A program made the translations under genes and the position numbers. Below, piece by piece: positions 1-9,215 of a stretch of 64,000 nt of DNA. The first letter of the stretch is position 1. Each line of letters starts with the position of its first letter. Below the pieces are notes generated by a model. The model had not been told where the DNA came from. It did not search any database and saw only the letters and a list, made by a program, of their open reading frames with translations. Source of the stretch: Trichobilharzia regenti. Its lineage: Eukaryota; Platyhelminthes; Trematoda; Strigeidida; Schistosomatidae. Location of the stretch: positions 133,095,632 to 133,159,631 of the forward strand of contig OX235270.1 of assembly GCA_944472135.2 (NCBI GenBank), read 5' to 3'.

Positions 1-564
1 TCCTAATTAACTTGTATATATTTATTTAAAAAATATTTCTACTACAGTCAATCCCAAATGTTGACACAAAAACAAACAAACAAACAAACCAAGCCAAAAA
101 GAGTGAATTTATGTTGTTTAAGGTCAAATAAACGCAAACACCGTGTGGACTTTGTTTATTCATCTATTAAATAAATTTAACTGAGTGAATGACCGACATT
201 TCGTTCACATAGTTCACATACTAAATTCTGTTTTCAATCTTCACAACAGAATTATTCTTCTTTTTTTTAAAAGACAACAGAAAACATTCAACAAAATGAA
301 TTTGACACAAAAAGAAACTGACATTATTATAATAAAGGTTTTTTTTGTATTTCTCAATGAATGAAAAACAAAACGATGTTGTTTTCACTGACGTTTCGCT
401 ATTTAATGCTGCTAATAGCTTTCTCAAAGTATTATTAAACCGGAATTTACAAAATCCACTCAGCATATACATAACAAAGAGTTAGGGGGTGAGAAAAATA
501 TAGACTTAGTTCAAATTAAAAGGACATATTGAAAGTCAAAATAACAATGAAGATCACTCAAACC
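1..564. other. AT-rich stretch, no gene seen
   Basis: No recognisable coding region. A short AAAC-type simple repeat lies near 70-92. A small minus-strand frame of 83 codons around 221-472 is low-complexity and has no family resemblance that I can see. Confidence 0.5.
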
Positions 565-617
565 AAGTATCATGATGAAATCCTGAAACCAATCAAATCC
601 CTGCAAACCAAAGAATT
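565..617 (+). repeat. Detached 3' tail of the tRNA/hammerhead SINE (family A)
   Basis: This matches the 3' ends of the family A copies near 2580-2620 and 40470-40515 (TGATGAAATCCTGAAACC then AATCAAATCCCT). Only the tail is present; no tRNA-like head or hammerhead core precedes it. It is probably a 5'-truncated insertion. The next 230 bases hold nothing recognisable. Confidence 0.6.
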
Positions 618-845
618 AATTATTACTTCCTAGGGTTCCCAGTATATTTGTTATTATATCAAGACAAAGTTCACTAACTTGATCATCGTTCGTTAGTCTG
701 GCGTCATTTTTGGTTGTCAAGTTAGCGAACTGGTAAAGATAGTAAAACCAAGTGTAGATTGTTGGATTTTGTCAGTGTGTAGAATTATAAAAGTAGTGCG
801 TGCTTATATAGTGAACTTGCTGATCACATTTGTGTTGATTTTGCC

Positions 846-1893
846 ACTTCATGGGGGACGGGGGTGTTGTAGTCAGGTCAGATTCTTTTTTAGTCCATCA
901 TTCCTATTCAGGCAATTTGGATTCCACATGATATGAAGTGCTTCCGATATTAGACGTTCTTTATGGTTTCTGAAGTTTTTCTGGATTATTTCAATATTAT
1001 CAAAATCAATTTTGTGGCCTGATTCTATAGCATGTAGACAGGCTATGGCTGATGATTTTTGAAGTTTTTCCAGTTCAACTGGATTTCTTGGTGGTCGAAG
1101 AGAAGCTCTACGGTGTTCATTTCTTCTGATTTTGATTTCTCGAGATGTTTGTCCGATGTAGATCGCATCACATTCCGAGCATTTTATTTTGTAGACACAA
1201 TTAGATAGAGAATCTTTCGGGATTTGGTCTTTTATATGGACAAGGTTGCTTTGAAGTGCGTCTGATGTTTTGAAGAAAACTCTAATGTCGGGCTGATTGA
1301 GTACTCTTCTGATATCGTCTGACGTCTCTGCTCTATATGGAATGACGACTGTTGAGGTCCATGTTTTCGGAATGCGTTTTCTGCAATACTTAATGACTGT
1401 GTTGATTTTGTTGATGAAGTTCTTTGGGTAGTTGTTTTGTTTGAGAGTTTCAGTAATGTTTGATATTTCTTCTTCTTTTTCTTGCTCATCCGTTATCAGA
1501 GAGTGTGCTTGTCTAAGAAAACTTGAAACAACTGAAATCTTTGCGCTGATGGGGTGTGATTATTTGAAGTCTAAATATCCATTGGAGTGGGTTTTCTTTT
1601 CTTCCTGAATATGGATATACTAAAATGTCCGTTTTCTTTTATCTTAACTAGGCAGTCTAGAAATGGTAGTTCACCGATGTCTGATTATGCTTCCGAAGTG
1701 AACTGGATTTTGGGAGATGCACAGTTTATTTTCTCCGGGAATGAATTGTGTAGATCTCGTTTTAGTATTAAAAAAGTATCATCTACATATCTTAACCATA
1801 TTTTAGGAGTGAGTATGCTTGGAAAGATATTATTTTCGAATTTATTCATGTAAAGATCGGCGACTATTGGGAGACTGGTGAACCCATTATCTT
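846..1893 (-). pseudogene. Penelope-like element fragment (RT palm plus GIY-YIG endonuclease)
   Basis: Read on the minus strand in more than one frame. First comes the end of a reverse transcriptase palm: a degraded motif B followed by LADLYM-like residues, motif C RYVDDTFLIL near 1800-1830, then a LPFLD-type motif. A GIY-YIG endonuclease core follows near 1070-1200, with CVYKIKCSECDAIYIGQTSR and a conserved R..EH. RT followed by GIY-YIG in one polypeptide defines PLEs, which copy themselves by target-primed reverse transcription. Several stops and frame changes separate the parts, so it is dead. The RT fingers and N-terminus are missing. The sequence differs clearly from the PLEs at 12.8-17 kb and 54.6-57 kb, so it is a separate lineage. 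Confidence 0.8.
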
Positions 1894-2103
1894 ATGCGTC
1901 AGAACTGTGTAGGACTGAAGATACGAAAATTTGAACATTTTAAAACTGGCTTCATTTTCAGTTGAATCTGTTTGCTTGTGTTTGTTTAACGAGCTGAAAA
2001 AAATGAAACTGTAACAAACTGAGGTATCATTTTTAATGATTTTAAGAATTTTAGGATTTCATCATGAGCTGACATTAGTTAGAGAACCATTGGAAAACCT
2101 GGG

Positions 2104-2149
2104 AGTACTGGACAGCTGTTTCGTCCTAGTTTGGGACTATTCAGCAGTA
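2104..2149 (-). ncRNA. Hammerhead-ribozyme-like motif, core mutated
   Basis: Minus-strand order: stem I half TACTG, core CTGAATA, stem II GTCCCAAACTAGGAC, GAAA, a self-complementary stem III CAGCTG, cleavage triplet GTC, stem I half CAGTA. The family core is CUGANGA. Here the conserved G8 has become U, which should abolish cleavage. All other parts of a type I hammerhead with minimal stem III are present. Confidence 0.65.
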
Positions 2150-2494
2150 AGCACCCACCGGGATTCGAACCCGGGACCTTCGGTTACAAGGCGAGCCTGC
2201 TCGTATACCATTAGGCCACTGGGACCCGATCCAATGGTCCTATTCAGCTACCTGGCCCTATTCAGGTAGGTAGTTACCTGGGTTCCAGTGGGAAGTCGTG
2301 ACCAGTAGGGTACAGCTGGTCGGGTGTGAGGAAAAATACTCGCCACGGAAGACATTGGCTAGCGGTCGTGCTATGTCGTGAATTGGCAGAAGTTAGAATT
2401 CAAGGACCATTGGATCGGGTCCCAGTGGCCTAATGGTATACGAGCAGGCCCGCCTTGTAACCGGAAGGTCCTGGGTTCGAATCTCAGTGGGTGC

Positions 2495-2540
2495 GTACTG
2501 CTGAATAGTTCCAAACTAGGACGAAACAGTTTTCCAGTAA
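2495..2540 (+). ncRNA. Hammerhead-ribozyme-like motif, core mutated (second arm)
   Basis: Mirror partner of the motif at 2104-2149. It carries the same G8-to-U change in the core (CTGAATA), plus a changed stem III (CAGTTT) and a mismatch in stem II. Expected to be inactive. The shared core change suggests that both arms derive from one source copy. Confidence 0.6.
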
Positions 2541-2640
2541 TCCCAGGTTTTCCAATGGTTCTCTAACTAATGTCAGCTCATGATGAAATCCTGAAACCAA
2601 TCAAATCCCTGCAAACCAACACTTGACTTTAAGAATTGAT

Positions 2641-2850
2641 TATTATTATTTCCTTGGGTTCCCAGTGGAATACAAGACTTCATCAGCACTTCTTCATGTT
2701 ATCCGCTCTTCTTTAGTCCTCTTTATCTCGCCTTACGTTGCTCTATATACTTTCATCCCCTACTCACATGATTTCCGCTATGTTTCACCCTTGGATGTAC
2801 ACCGTTTGCTATTCCCGTTTGCCATTCAGTTTCCAGATGAGCGATGGCCT
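2641..2850 (-). pseudogene. Old RTE 3'-end fragment
   Basis: It begins with ATTATTATTATTTCC and GGAATACAAG, a diverged version of the RTE 3' terminus read on the minus strand (compare 57735-57900). No open frame survives. A (GT)n run follows at 2883-2900. Confidence 0.45.
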
Positions 2851-2960
2851 GGTATACAGTGTCATACAAAACGGTCTTCTCAGTGTGTGTGTGTGTGTGT
2901 CCAGGCTGTCTTCCTTTTTCCGTGCATTTTGTTCAGCAATGGGTTCTAGGTTGATTCTTT

Positions 2961-3017
2961 CTCAGAGTTCTCTGTTAATTTTATCCCTTTCGATCACTGA
3001 TCTGAACTTCGGTATCA
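2961..3017 (-). repeat. 57-bp direct repeat of CR1 sequence
   Basis: Nearly the same sequence as 3402-3458 (CTCAGAGTTCTCTGTTA...TGATCTGAACTT). It lies about 440 bp away, outside the CR1 3' end. Confidence 0.7.
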
Positions 3018-3056
3018 GTTTACAGTTTATTTAGGATAGTAGGCTATATGACTGTG

Positions 3057-3464
3057 TTAATCCTTTCGATTTATTGCACACAGGAGGTCCAATCTCGCCT
3101 TGAATGAATCAACGGATGGCACTGATACGACGTGTCCCGGTAGGGAGTTCCAATGGTTCACAATTCGATGCGAAAAACGGATCTCCAGACGCAGACGATT
3201 CGACCGTGGTTTTTGAACCTTGAGGTGATGTCCTCTCAATTGGTTGGTGCTAGAAGGAAGAAATAATTTAGATAAATTAGCTCCAAAATCATTTCTTAGG
3301 ATACGGTATGCTAGTATTAGGTCACCCCTAAGTCGTCTGTATGACAGTGGAAATAAACCCAGTCGACTTAACCTCTCCTCATATGACAGGGTTGAGAAAC
3401 CCTCAGAGTTCTCTGTTACTTTTATCCCTTTCGACCACTGATCTGAACTTTGGTATCGAACCAA
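3057..3464 (-). pseudogene. CR1/Jockey-type non-LTR retrotransposon, C-terminal end
   Basis: A 135-codon minus-strand frame holds the conserved region just after the reverse transcriptase of CR1-like elements: YEERLSRLGLFPLSYRRLRG, then a LAYRILR segment, LRGHHLKVQKPRS, and the terminal FSHRIVNHWNSLPGHVV. Elements of this group are 3'-anchored and often 5'-truncated, which fits this fragment. The frame starts inside the family sequence, so the upstream RT is missing. A 57-bp piece of it (3402-3458) recurs in direct orientation at 2961-3017, beyond the natural end. Confidence 0.8.
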
Positions 3465-3516
3465 GAAGGTTAATATAAGCGTAGAAATTCAGCACTGTGG
3501 AAGAATGTAATTCCAT

Positions 3517-3806
3517 GTAAGTTACCTTTATTTTAATTATCACACAGGGATGATGCAGGTATTAACAACTGGATAACGTCTCCAGCATAAATCATTTCTC
3601 ATAATCATATCAATTTAGTCCCACAGTTTCACAATTTCTCTTATATACATGTTTTCTCCCTTTCTGTCTCTCTCCAACTTCCCTTCCTTGTTTGTTGCCA
3701 CCTTCAATATTGCCGGTACAGGCGTTGAGTTAATCCGATTGCACATGTGCAGTGTTGAATCGATAAGCAAAGCTCCAGTGACTAATCTCTCTGTCTCCTC
3801 ACCTAA
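3517..3806 (+). repeat. 290-bp inverted repeat, left arm
   Basis: Reverse complement of 7711-7999, with a few substitutions and a 1-nt indel. The two arms bracket a 3.9-kb block containing the RTE at 4085-7560. A diverged third copy lies in this orientation at 48290-48520. The segment has no ORF of note. Its start resembles sequence found beside PLE 3' ends, so it may be a PLE-derived terminal repeat (inference). Confidence 0.75.
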
Positions 3807-4084
3807 CTATATTACTTTTTCATGCTTTTGCCCTATCCCACCCAACCTATTTTGTGATTACATGCAAGGGAATGCAGTACAATGGCTGAGGTTTATTCTA
3901 GGTTATTTAACTTAGCAGGGTCAATTATTCTAGGTGTAGATAAATTTTTATGTTCCAGTAGATTTAGTAATAGATCAGGGTCAATGCACTGCTCAGCCAA
4001 TGTACTCCATACACCCACATAATAGAGTGGGTGGGACAGGGTTAGAGTATTAAAAAATTAATATAGATAGATGAAGAGATAATT

Positions 4085-7000
4085 ATTTTTTAAAATAATT
4101 TCCTTGGGTTCAAAGTGGAACATGGGGCTTCACAAAAACACACTCGAACGAAGGCTTGGCACGCGATGTCATTCAATGGCCCCCTCAGCGTATATCCGAC
4201 CAATCTCCATTTTCTCGTACATATTTGTTGAGCGATCGGCTCTTGCCTGTTGGTTTGTTCTCAGCCAGAGTTCCTTGTTACTAATTCTGGCCGGCTGACT
4301 GGCTGACCATTCGCTCTTCAGTATGGAGCCGGCGAAGGCAGCTCTAGCCTATTGGAAATCCTTTACGTCACACGCCAAGTTACTGACCCGTATAGAGTGA
4401 CTGACTTGACACTGGTGTTGAAAATTCGAATCTTGCTTTCTATGCTGAGGCGGAGTGCAGAAGATTTTCAAATTGGTTTCAGGCTAATGAAGGCGTGTCT
4501 TACCTTTTCGATTCTGGCTGGCTATCTGGTTTCGACATCTTCATCCTATCCGAGTACCTGTGGTTGAAACCGTGGTTCCTAGATTAGTGAAGGAAGTAAC
4601 TTCATTCAAATCCCTCCCTTCGATGGTGACCTGACCGAAAGCTGCTACCTTGACGTGGTGGTCAGGCTTGAACACCTCAATGATCTATTCAAGCTATACT
4701 GGCTGAGACTTATGTCTCTTGAGGTCCTACCATGCCAGAAAGGTTGTTTGGATAGCGGTTAAACAAAAAGCAGCTACCCAATCCAACATCATGATCAATA
4801 CAAAATCACAAAATTTCATGCCGGATCGGCCGTGGCCCAGATTAACAACGACCGCGCTTCCTGCTGCCGTGTCACAGGGCAGGAGTGATAAGTATGCTAC
4901 TGAGGCACACCAAACAAAAAAGAACGAACAAAAACAGGCCGCGTGTGACCGGCCTCAAGCAGTTGTCCCCTGGGCTCTGCAGTCACGCAACCAACTTCCA
5001 CGGTGTGGGCAGCCGGGAAGTAACAATCGCCCTCACAATCCGAAACGCACGCGAAACCTCTCTACAATCCTTCGATGGTGACTAGTTTTGATTGTTGTTG
5101 GTTGGTTGGTTATCTTCATCACCTTTGTCTTCTCTATCTTCACCTGGAGTCCTGTCTTCACCAGCTGCTTCTTCAGCCAGTGTGTTGGTTTTCACCTGTA
5201 ATTCTTCTAGTTTGTGTGACATTAGGCATATAACATCCACGAGCAAGATCGAAATTTTCTACAATCTTCTTACCGATTGTCCAGCATATTCCTGACTCCT
5301 CGCTCCCATGCACAGTCTAATGCATAATCCAGTCCACCACAATTAAGAATATAGTCGCTGGTAGTAGTGGACAGACTTGTCTTAATCCTCTATCCACGTG
5401 ACACGTGGCATTGTCGTATAGCCAATTGTTGAATGAAGTTAATAAATACTTGGACACTGCACACCGTAGTATTGAAGTAGTTTCCAAATTACTTCACGGT
5501 CAACTCTATCCGTTGAAGGCCTTTTCAAAGTCGATGAAGTTGAGGTAGAGGTTTGACTGCCATTCTATGCTTTGTTCGATGATGATGATGATGATGATAC
5601 GTAGAGTTGCAATTCGATCATGATTGCACATGATTTGCCTTTCCTGAATAAATTTTTTTCCCGGCTAGCTGAGTTGTTTACCCAGTGCATCCTTTATTCT
5701 CTATTGAATGATGTGACTTAGTATTTTACTTGGCGTGGATACCAGCACGATTCCACGCCCGTTCTTGCAGACTGAAGTGTAAGTTGCCCTTCTTTGCCAG
5801 CCTGACGAGGTTGCTAGCCTTTCTTTAAATCAGTAAGCGCTTTACCATCCTTCCTTCCAAACCTTTTGCAATAATGACGTGAGCACATCTACTGCAGTCT
5901 CTGGGTCCGGTTTCAGTGCTTCCAAGGGAATTCCGTCCAGACCTGCCGCCTTCCCCGCTAGTTATCAGTAGCTTCATCGCATTTAGGATTTCTGCTGTTG
6001 TTGTTGGTGGTGGTGGTGGTATTTTTAGGGGACTTGCAAGTGATGGTCAATTCAAGAGTCCTTTAAAGTGATAAGCCCATTGTTTTATTTGTCTCTCCTC
6101 CTTGGTATTCAAATTCTCTTGATCATCTTTTATTAGTTTCATCATCTCGGTTGATCTCTCATAGGATAGCAAGCAGCCTGGTCATCTGATAAAATGTCCT
6201 GAGGTCTCTTTTGCCTGCGGCCCACCTGCCTGTTCTGCTTAAGTCGATAACCAGTGTGTTGTAGAATTGCCTTTTGTCTCTCCTATCACTCTTCTTCACT
6301 TCTGCATTCAGTGAGATACGTACCTTGGACTCAGCTTCTCCTTCTGTTGCCTATCTTTGCATCGAGTGATCTTCTCTTTCACCATCCTTCTCGCCTCTCT
6401 TTTGTTAGCTTTCAGGTAGGTGTTCTTACTTCCCAGATCGCTTGTACACGTTTCCTTGAACGTCACCTTCAGAGACCTAGTTCTAATGTTCTTCCACGCT
6501 GCTCTCCTCAGTCATTCCTCTTAGTCCATCCGACTTTACGTTGGTCTGATCTGTATTGAAGGTAGGTATCCCTTATGGTTTTGTCCCTCAGTTTCTGAAT
6601 GTTGAACTTGAATTACAGTGACCTGTCTCTATTTGTTTTCATGGAATTCAGCTTCACCTTGAAGGTGTGAGTTCACATCTGCTCCCCTCTTCGACTTTGT
6701 GTCCATTTGACTGATTGCGTCTTCACTTCCTTCAGCAGAATTCAGACGAATTCTATCTGGTTTGTGGTCTGTCCGTCAGGTGAAGTCCATGTTGCTTTGT
6801 GTATACCCTGTGTTTGTACACGCTGCCCTCGATCACCAAATCATAGAAAGCGCAGAAGTTTGCGATTAATTCTCCGTTCTCAATTATTTCGCCGAACAAG
6901 TGACCCATGATGAGTTCTCTTTCTGTATTATCTGCTTCCATTTTGGCTGGCATTCATATCGCCCATGAGGATTTGGATGTCACTGTTTGTGATGTTGTTC

Positions 7001-7560
7001 ATTACTGTTTGTAGTTGTCTGTAGAAATCTTCCTTCTTTTTCTTTTGTTCCGCGTTGTTTGCATCGTTGTTTGTAGAATTGAATAATTGTGACCTTCCTT
7101 CTTTTTTTCCTATTTAAGTTGAACCTTGCTCTAATGGTCCTGGAGGATGAAATCGGTTCCCACTACATTAGGGATTTGGCTGACATTGGTGACATAATGA
7201 TGGTCACTCACTGACTCACTGTGATCGTGGTTGGCGTCTGAGTGATCAGAATGGAATAGATTACTGACTCTGCCGTTGGCGATTTTGACAATCCGCAACC
7301 ATTCCATCTACTCTCGCAGATAACCAGTACTGCTAAGCCATATCTTCGCATCTCTTTGGCTACTTGAGCAGCCTTCCCAGTCAGTCTCGTAAATCGTACT
7401 TACATTCCACGTCAGCATTATTATTCGTGCTTTCATCGAGAGAAGACGCACCGGCTGGCTGGCTGACTGGCTTCCGGAAGGCTGGCTTTCACCAGCCTCC
7501 TATGTCACTTCGCCTTTTCGATTCCAGCGATGAATAGGATGGTTATTTGACTTTTTTATA
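4085..7560 (-). pseudogene. RTE-type non-LTR retrotransposon, nearly full length but broken
   Basis: The 3' end is near 4085 and the endonuclease start near 7440. Read on the minus strand: the apurinic-type endonuclease N-terminus (TWNVSTI-like, near 7430), then DMNAKMEADNTERELIMG and ENGELIANFCAFYDLVIEG (about 6800-6960), followed by the linker, the RT region (about 5450-6000) and the 3' domain. Stops and frame changes are frequent. A 438-bp sequence has inserted at 4631. The endonuclease nicks target DNA and the RT copies the RNA from the nick. This is the only RTE copy in the window that keeps the endonuclease. Confidence 0.75.
4617..5082 (+). mobile_element. 438-bp insertion of unknown family with 14-bp TSD
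   Basis: The 14-bp repeat CCTTCGATGGTGAC occurs at 4617-4630 and 5069-5082 and brackets 438 bp that interrupt the RTE. The insert starts CTGACCGAAAGCTGC and has no A-rich tail and no inverted ends. A plus-strand frame of about 120 codons (4719-5081) crosses most of it, rich in Gln, Asn, Arg and Ala, and I do not recognise it. GC content is visibly higher than the surroundings. It could be a short non-autonomous element or a 3'-truncated retroelement 5' end. Confidence 0.55.
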
Positions 7561-7710
7561 ATTTTAATATATTTTCTGTTCATTGAAGTTTCTCTAGCAG
7601 TTTGATTGATTTTCTGGAGTAGGGCTGCTAGCCCCACGCTCAACTCTCTCTCTTTACTCAGGTTTGGGACCTGCTAGAAAGCCAGCAAGCTAGTTAGCTA
7701 GGCGAGGTTT

Positions 7711-7999
7711 AGGTGAAGAGATAGAGAGATTAGTCACTGGGAGCTTTGCTTATCGATTCAACACTGCACACGTGCAATCGGATTAACTCAACGCCTGTAC
7801 CGGCAATATTGAAGGTGGCAACAAACAAGGAAGGGAAGTTGGAGAGAGACAGAAAGGGAGAAAACATGTATATAAGAGAAATTGTGAAACTGTGGGACTA
7901 AATTGATATGATTATGAGAAATGATTTATGCTGGAGACGTCATCCAGTTGTTAATACCTGCATCATCCCTGTGTGATAACTAAGATAAACTTATGTAAT
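7711..7999 (-). repeat. 290-bp inverted repeat, right arm
   Basis: Inverted partner of 3517-3806. Paired positions sum to 11516 along most of the length. Confidence 0.75.
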
Positions 8000-8084
8000 A
8001 TAAAACCAACAAGGTCACTGATAGAAGTCTGTGGCCTTTTCAATTTGTTAATCACGACGCTCAAGCTAAGTTTTTGAACCAGTA

Positions 8085-8495
8085 TCGAAGGGCTAATTCT
8101 ACGTTGGTGTTGAGAACTCGAATCTTATTCCTTATATTGAATGTAAGAGACTTTTGCACACTTGTTTCAGAGCAAAAAAGCCTTATCTTAATTTCTCAGC
8201 CTAATCTTAGCTTACAGATACTCAGTTGTGTCTACCACCTGTAGTTGAATTGATGCTGTCTAGATAAGTGAAGTTCCTTGAAGTTCCCCACAGGTGATAG
8301 TGATTAGTGTTCGTTGTTAGTTGGTTGATTGGCTGACTGGCTGGTTATCTTCACCACCTCTGTCTTCTCTACATTCACTTAAATTCCTGCCTTCACTCCT
8401 TCCACAGCCAAATTGTTGGTTTTCGCCTGTAGATCTTCGATTTTGTGTGACATTAAACATAAATCATCCTCAAAGTCCAGATGTCCTTTAGTAAC
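8085..8495 (-). pseudogene. RTE fragment, 3' domain
   Basis: Parallels the minus-strand RTE sequence at 4390-4616 and 5090-5250, including the GTTATCTTCACCACCTCTG block and TTTGTGTGACATTA. It lacks the insertion found in that copy. No open frame remains. Confidence 0.6.
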
Positions 8496-8503
8496 TGGTC
8501 CTA

Positions 8504-8590
8504 AGCTTGGTAAAAAGGAAGGTTGGGCGCCGGGCTAGCCACCAACCAAGTCTATACAGCAGCTTCAAAGCATAACAAAAAAAAATAGTT
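8504..8590 (+). repeat. Fragment of SINE family D
   Basis: Matches the body of family D (GGTAAAAAGGAAGGTTGGGCG, GGGCTAGC), then degenerates into an A-rich run. The tRNA-like head is absent. Confidence 0.45.
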
Positions 8591-8714
8591 TGAAGTAAGA
8601 TATTTCCTGGTTACCTACGGATTAATCGCATTACTACTTACTTCCTAATATTGACACCTCGTTTGATTTGTGTGGATTCATTTGAGCTACAATTTGTGGA
8701 TGGTGGCTAGCAGT

Positions 8715-8769
8715 GGAATCCAGGATGCACATTTTGTCCTATTTGGGACTCGTCAGCTGGATGTACCTG
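8715..8769 (-). ncRNA. Hammerhead ribozyme, one core base changed
   Basis: Core CTGACGA, stem II GTCCCAAATAGGAC, then AAAA where the family has GAAA, stem III TGTGCA, cleavage triplet ATC, and stem I halves ATCCAG / CTGGATT. The only visible core defect is G12 to A, which should strongly reduce cleavage. The short stem III is typical of metazoan retroelement hammerheads. Confidence 0.75.
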
Positions 8770-8816
8770 CATTTCTCAGTGAGTGATGATGTTCCCACTG
8801 AGGCTCGAACCCAATG

Positions 8817-8872
8817 CAGGTACATTCAGCTGACGAGTCCCAAATAGGACGAAATGTGCAACCTGGATTCCA
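8817..8872 (+). ncRNA. Hammerhead ribozyme, cleavage triplet changed
   Basis: Core CTGACGA, stem II GTCCCAAATAGGAC and GAAA are all intact. Stem III TGTGCA is followed by AC instead of TC, so the NUH cleavage triplet is lost. It lies head-to-head with the minus-strand motif at 8715-8769, so transcripts of the full element could fold on themselves instead of forming either ribozyme. Confidence 0.75.
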
Positions 8873-9127
8873 CTGCTAGCCACCATCCACGAATTGTATA
8901 CTAATTAAATGCCCAGACATCGTGGAAGCATTTGCACAAGAAGCCGACATATCAACCTGAGACCAAGCACTTCGGTCCAATCAATCGACGGGAAAATCAA
9001 AAATTAAATTCATTTGAGCTACGTTTCTAACGCCTTTAGTTTTAGTTGAAGAAATATTTGAAAAGGGAACTGAATAGGTAGAATAAAGAATCTTAAGAAT
9101 CAAGTTTCACTGACGCACAGCTTATTG

Positions 9128-9215
9128 GGGATGCAGGTACACGTCTATTTGATGAATGTCAAATAAGACGAAATAGGCATCTTGGATTTATTTGCAGGTA
9201 ACTACTAGCCAACCA
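9128..9215 (+). repeat. Decayed Sm-alpha-like hammerhead fragment
   Basis: ATGCAGGTACA precedes a weakened core (TTGATGA), a weak stem II (TGTCAAATAAGAC), GAAA, and GGCATC followed by TTGGATT. The order is that of the hammerhead, but several positions differ. Confidence 0.5.

Larger units (their letters stand above)
2041..2637. mobile_element. Foldback SINE, family A: tRNA-like head plus hammerhead, with TSD
   Basis: A 10-bp direct repeat TTTAAGAATT (2041-2050 and 2628-2637) brackets the unit. Inside are two inverted arms, 2053-2240 and 2404-2592, about 188 bp each, separated by 163 bp. Each arm holds, in opposite directions, a tRNA-like pol III promoter (A box TGGCCTAATGGT, B box GGGTTCGA), a hammerhead-like domain and a tail. 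The TSD supports insertion of the whole inverted unit by retroposition, rather than later duplication of one arm. It encodes no protein and depends on other elements for movement. Confidence 0.75.
8676..9022. mobile_element. Sm-alpha-like palindromic hammerhead element with 15-bp TSD
   Basis: The exact repeat ATTCATTTGAGCTAC at 8676-8690 and 9008-9022 brackets a 317-bp insert. The insert contains two inverted arms (about 8697-8774 and 8813-8889), each with a hammerhead domain, around a 38-nt centre. On the minus strand there is a pol III A box (TGGCTAGCAGTGG) and a B box (GGGTTCGAGCC), as described for schistosome Sm-alpha retroposons. The plus-strand end is A-rich. It is non-coding and must rely on a partner retrotransposon. 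Confidence 0.8.

Noticed and set aside
221..472. 83-codon minus-strand ORF as a small gene
   Set aside because: Low-complexity, Lys/Phe/Asn-rich translation of AT-rich DNA, with no conserved motif or splice context.
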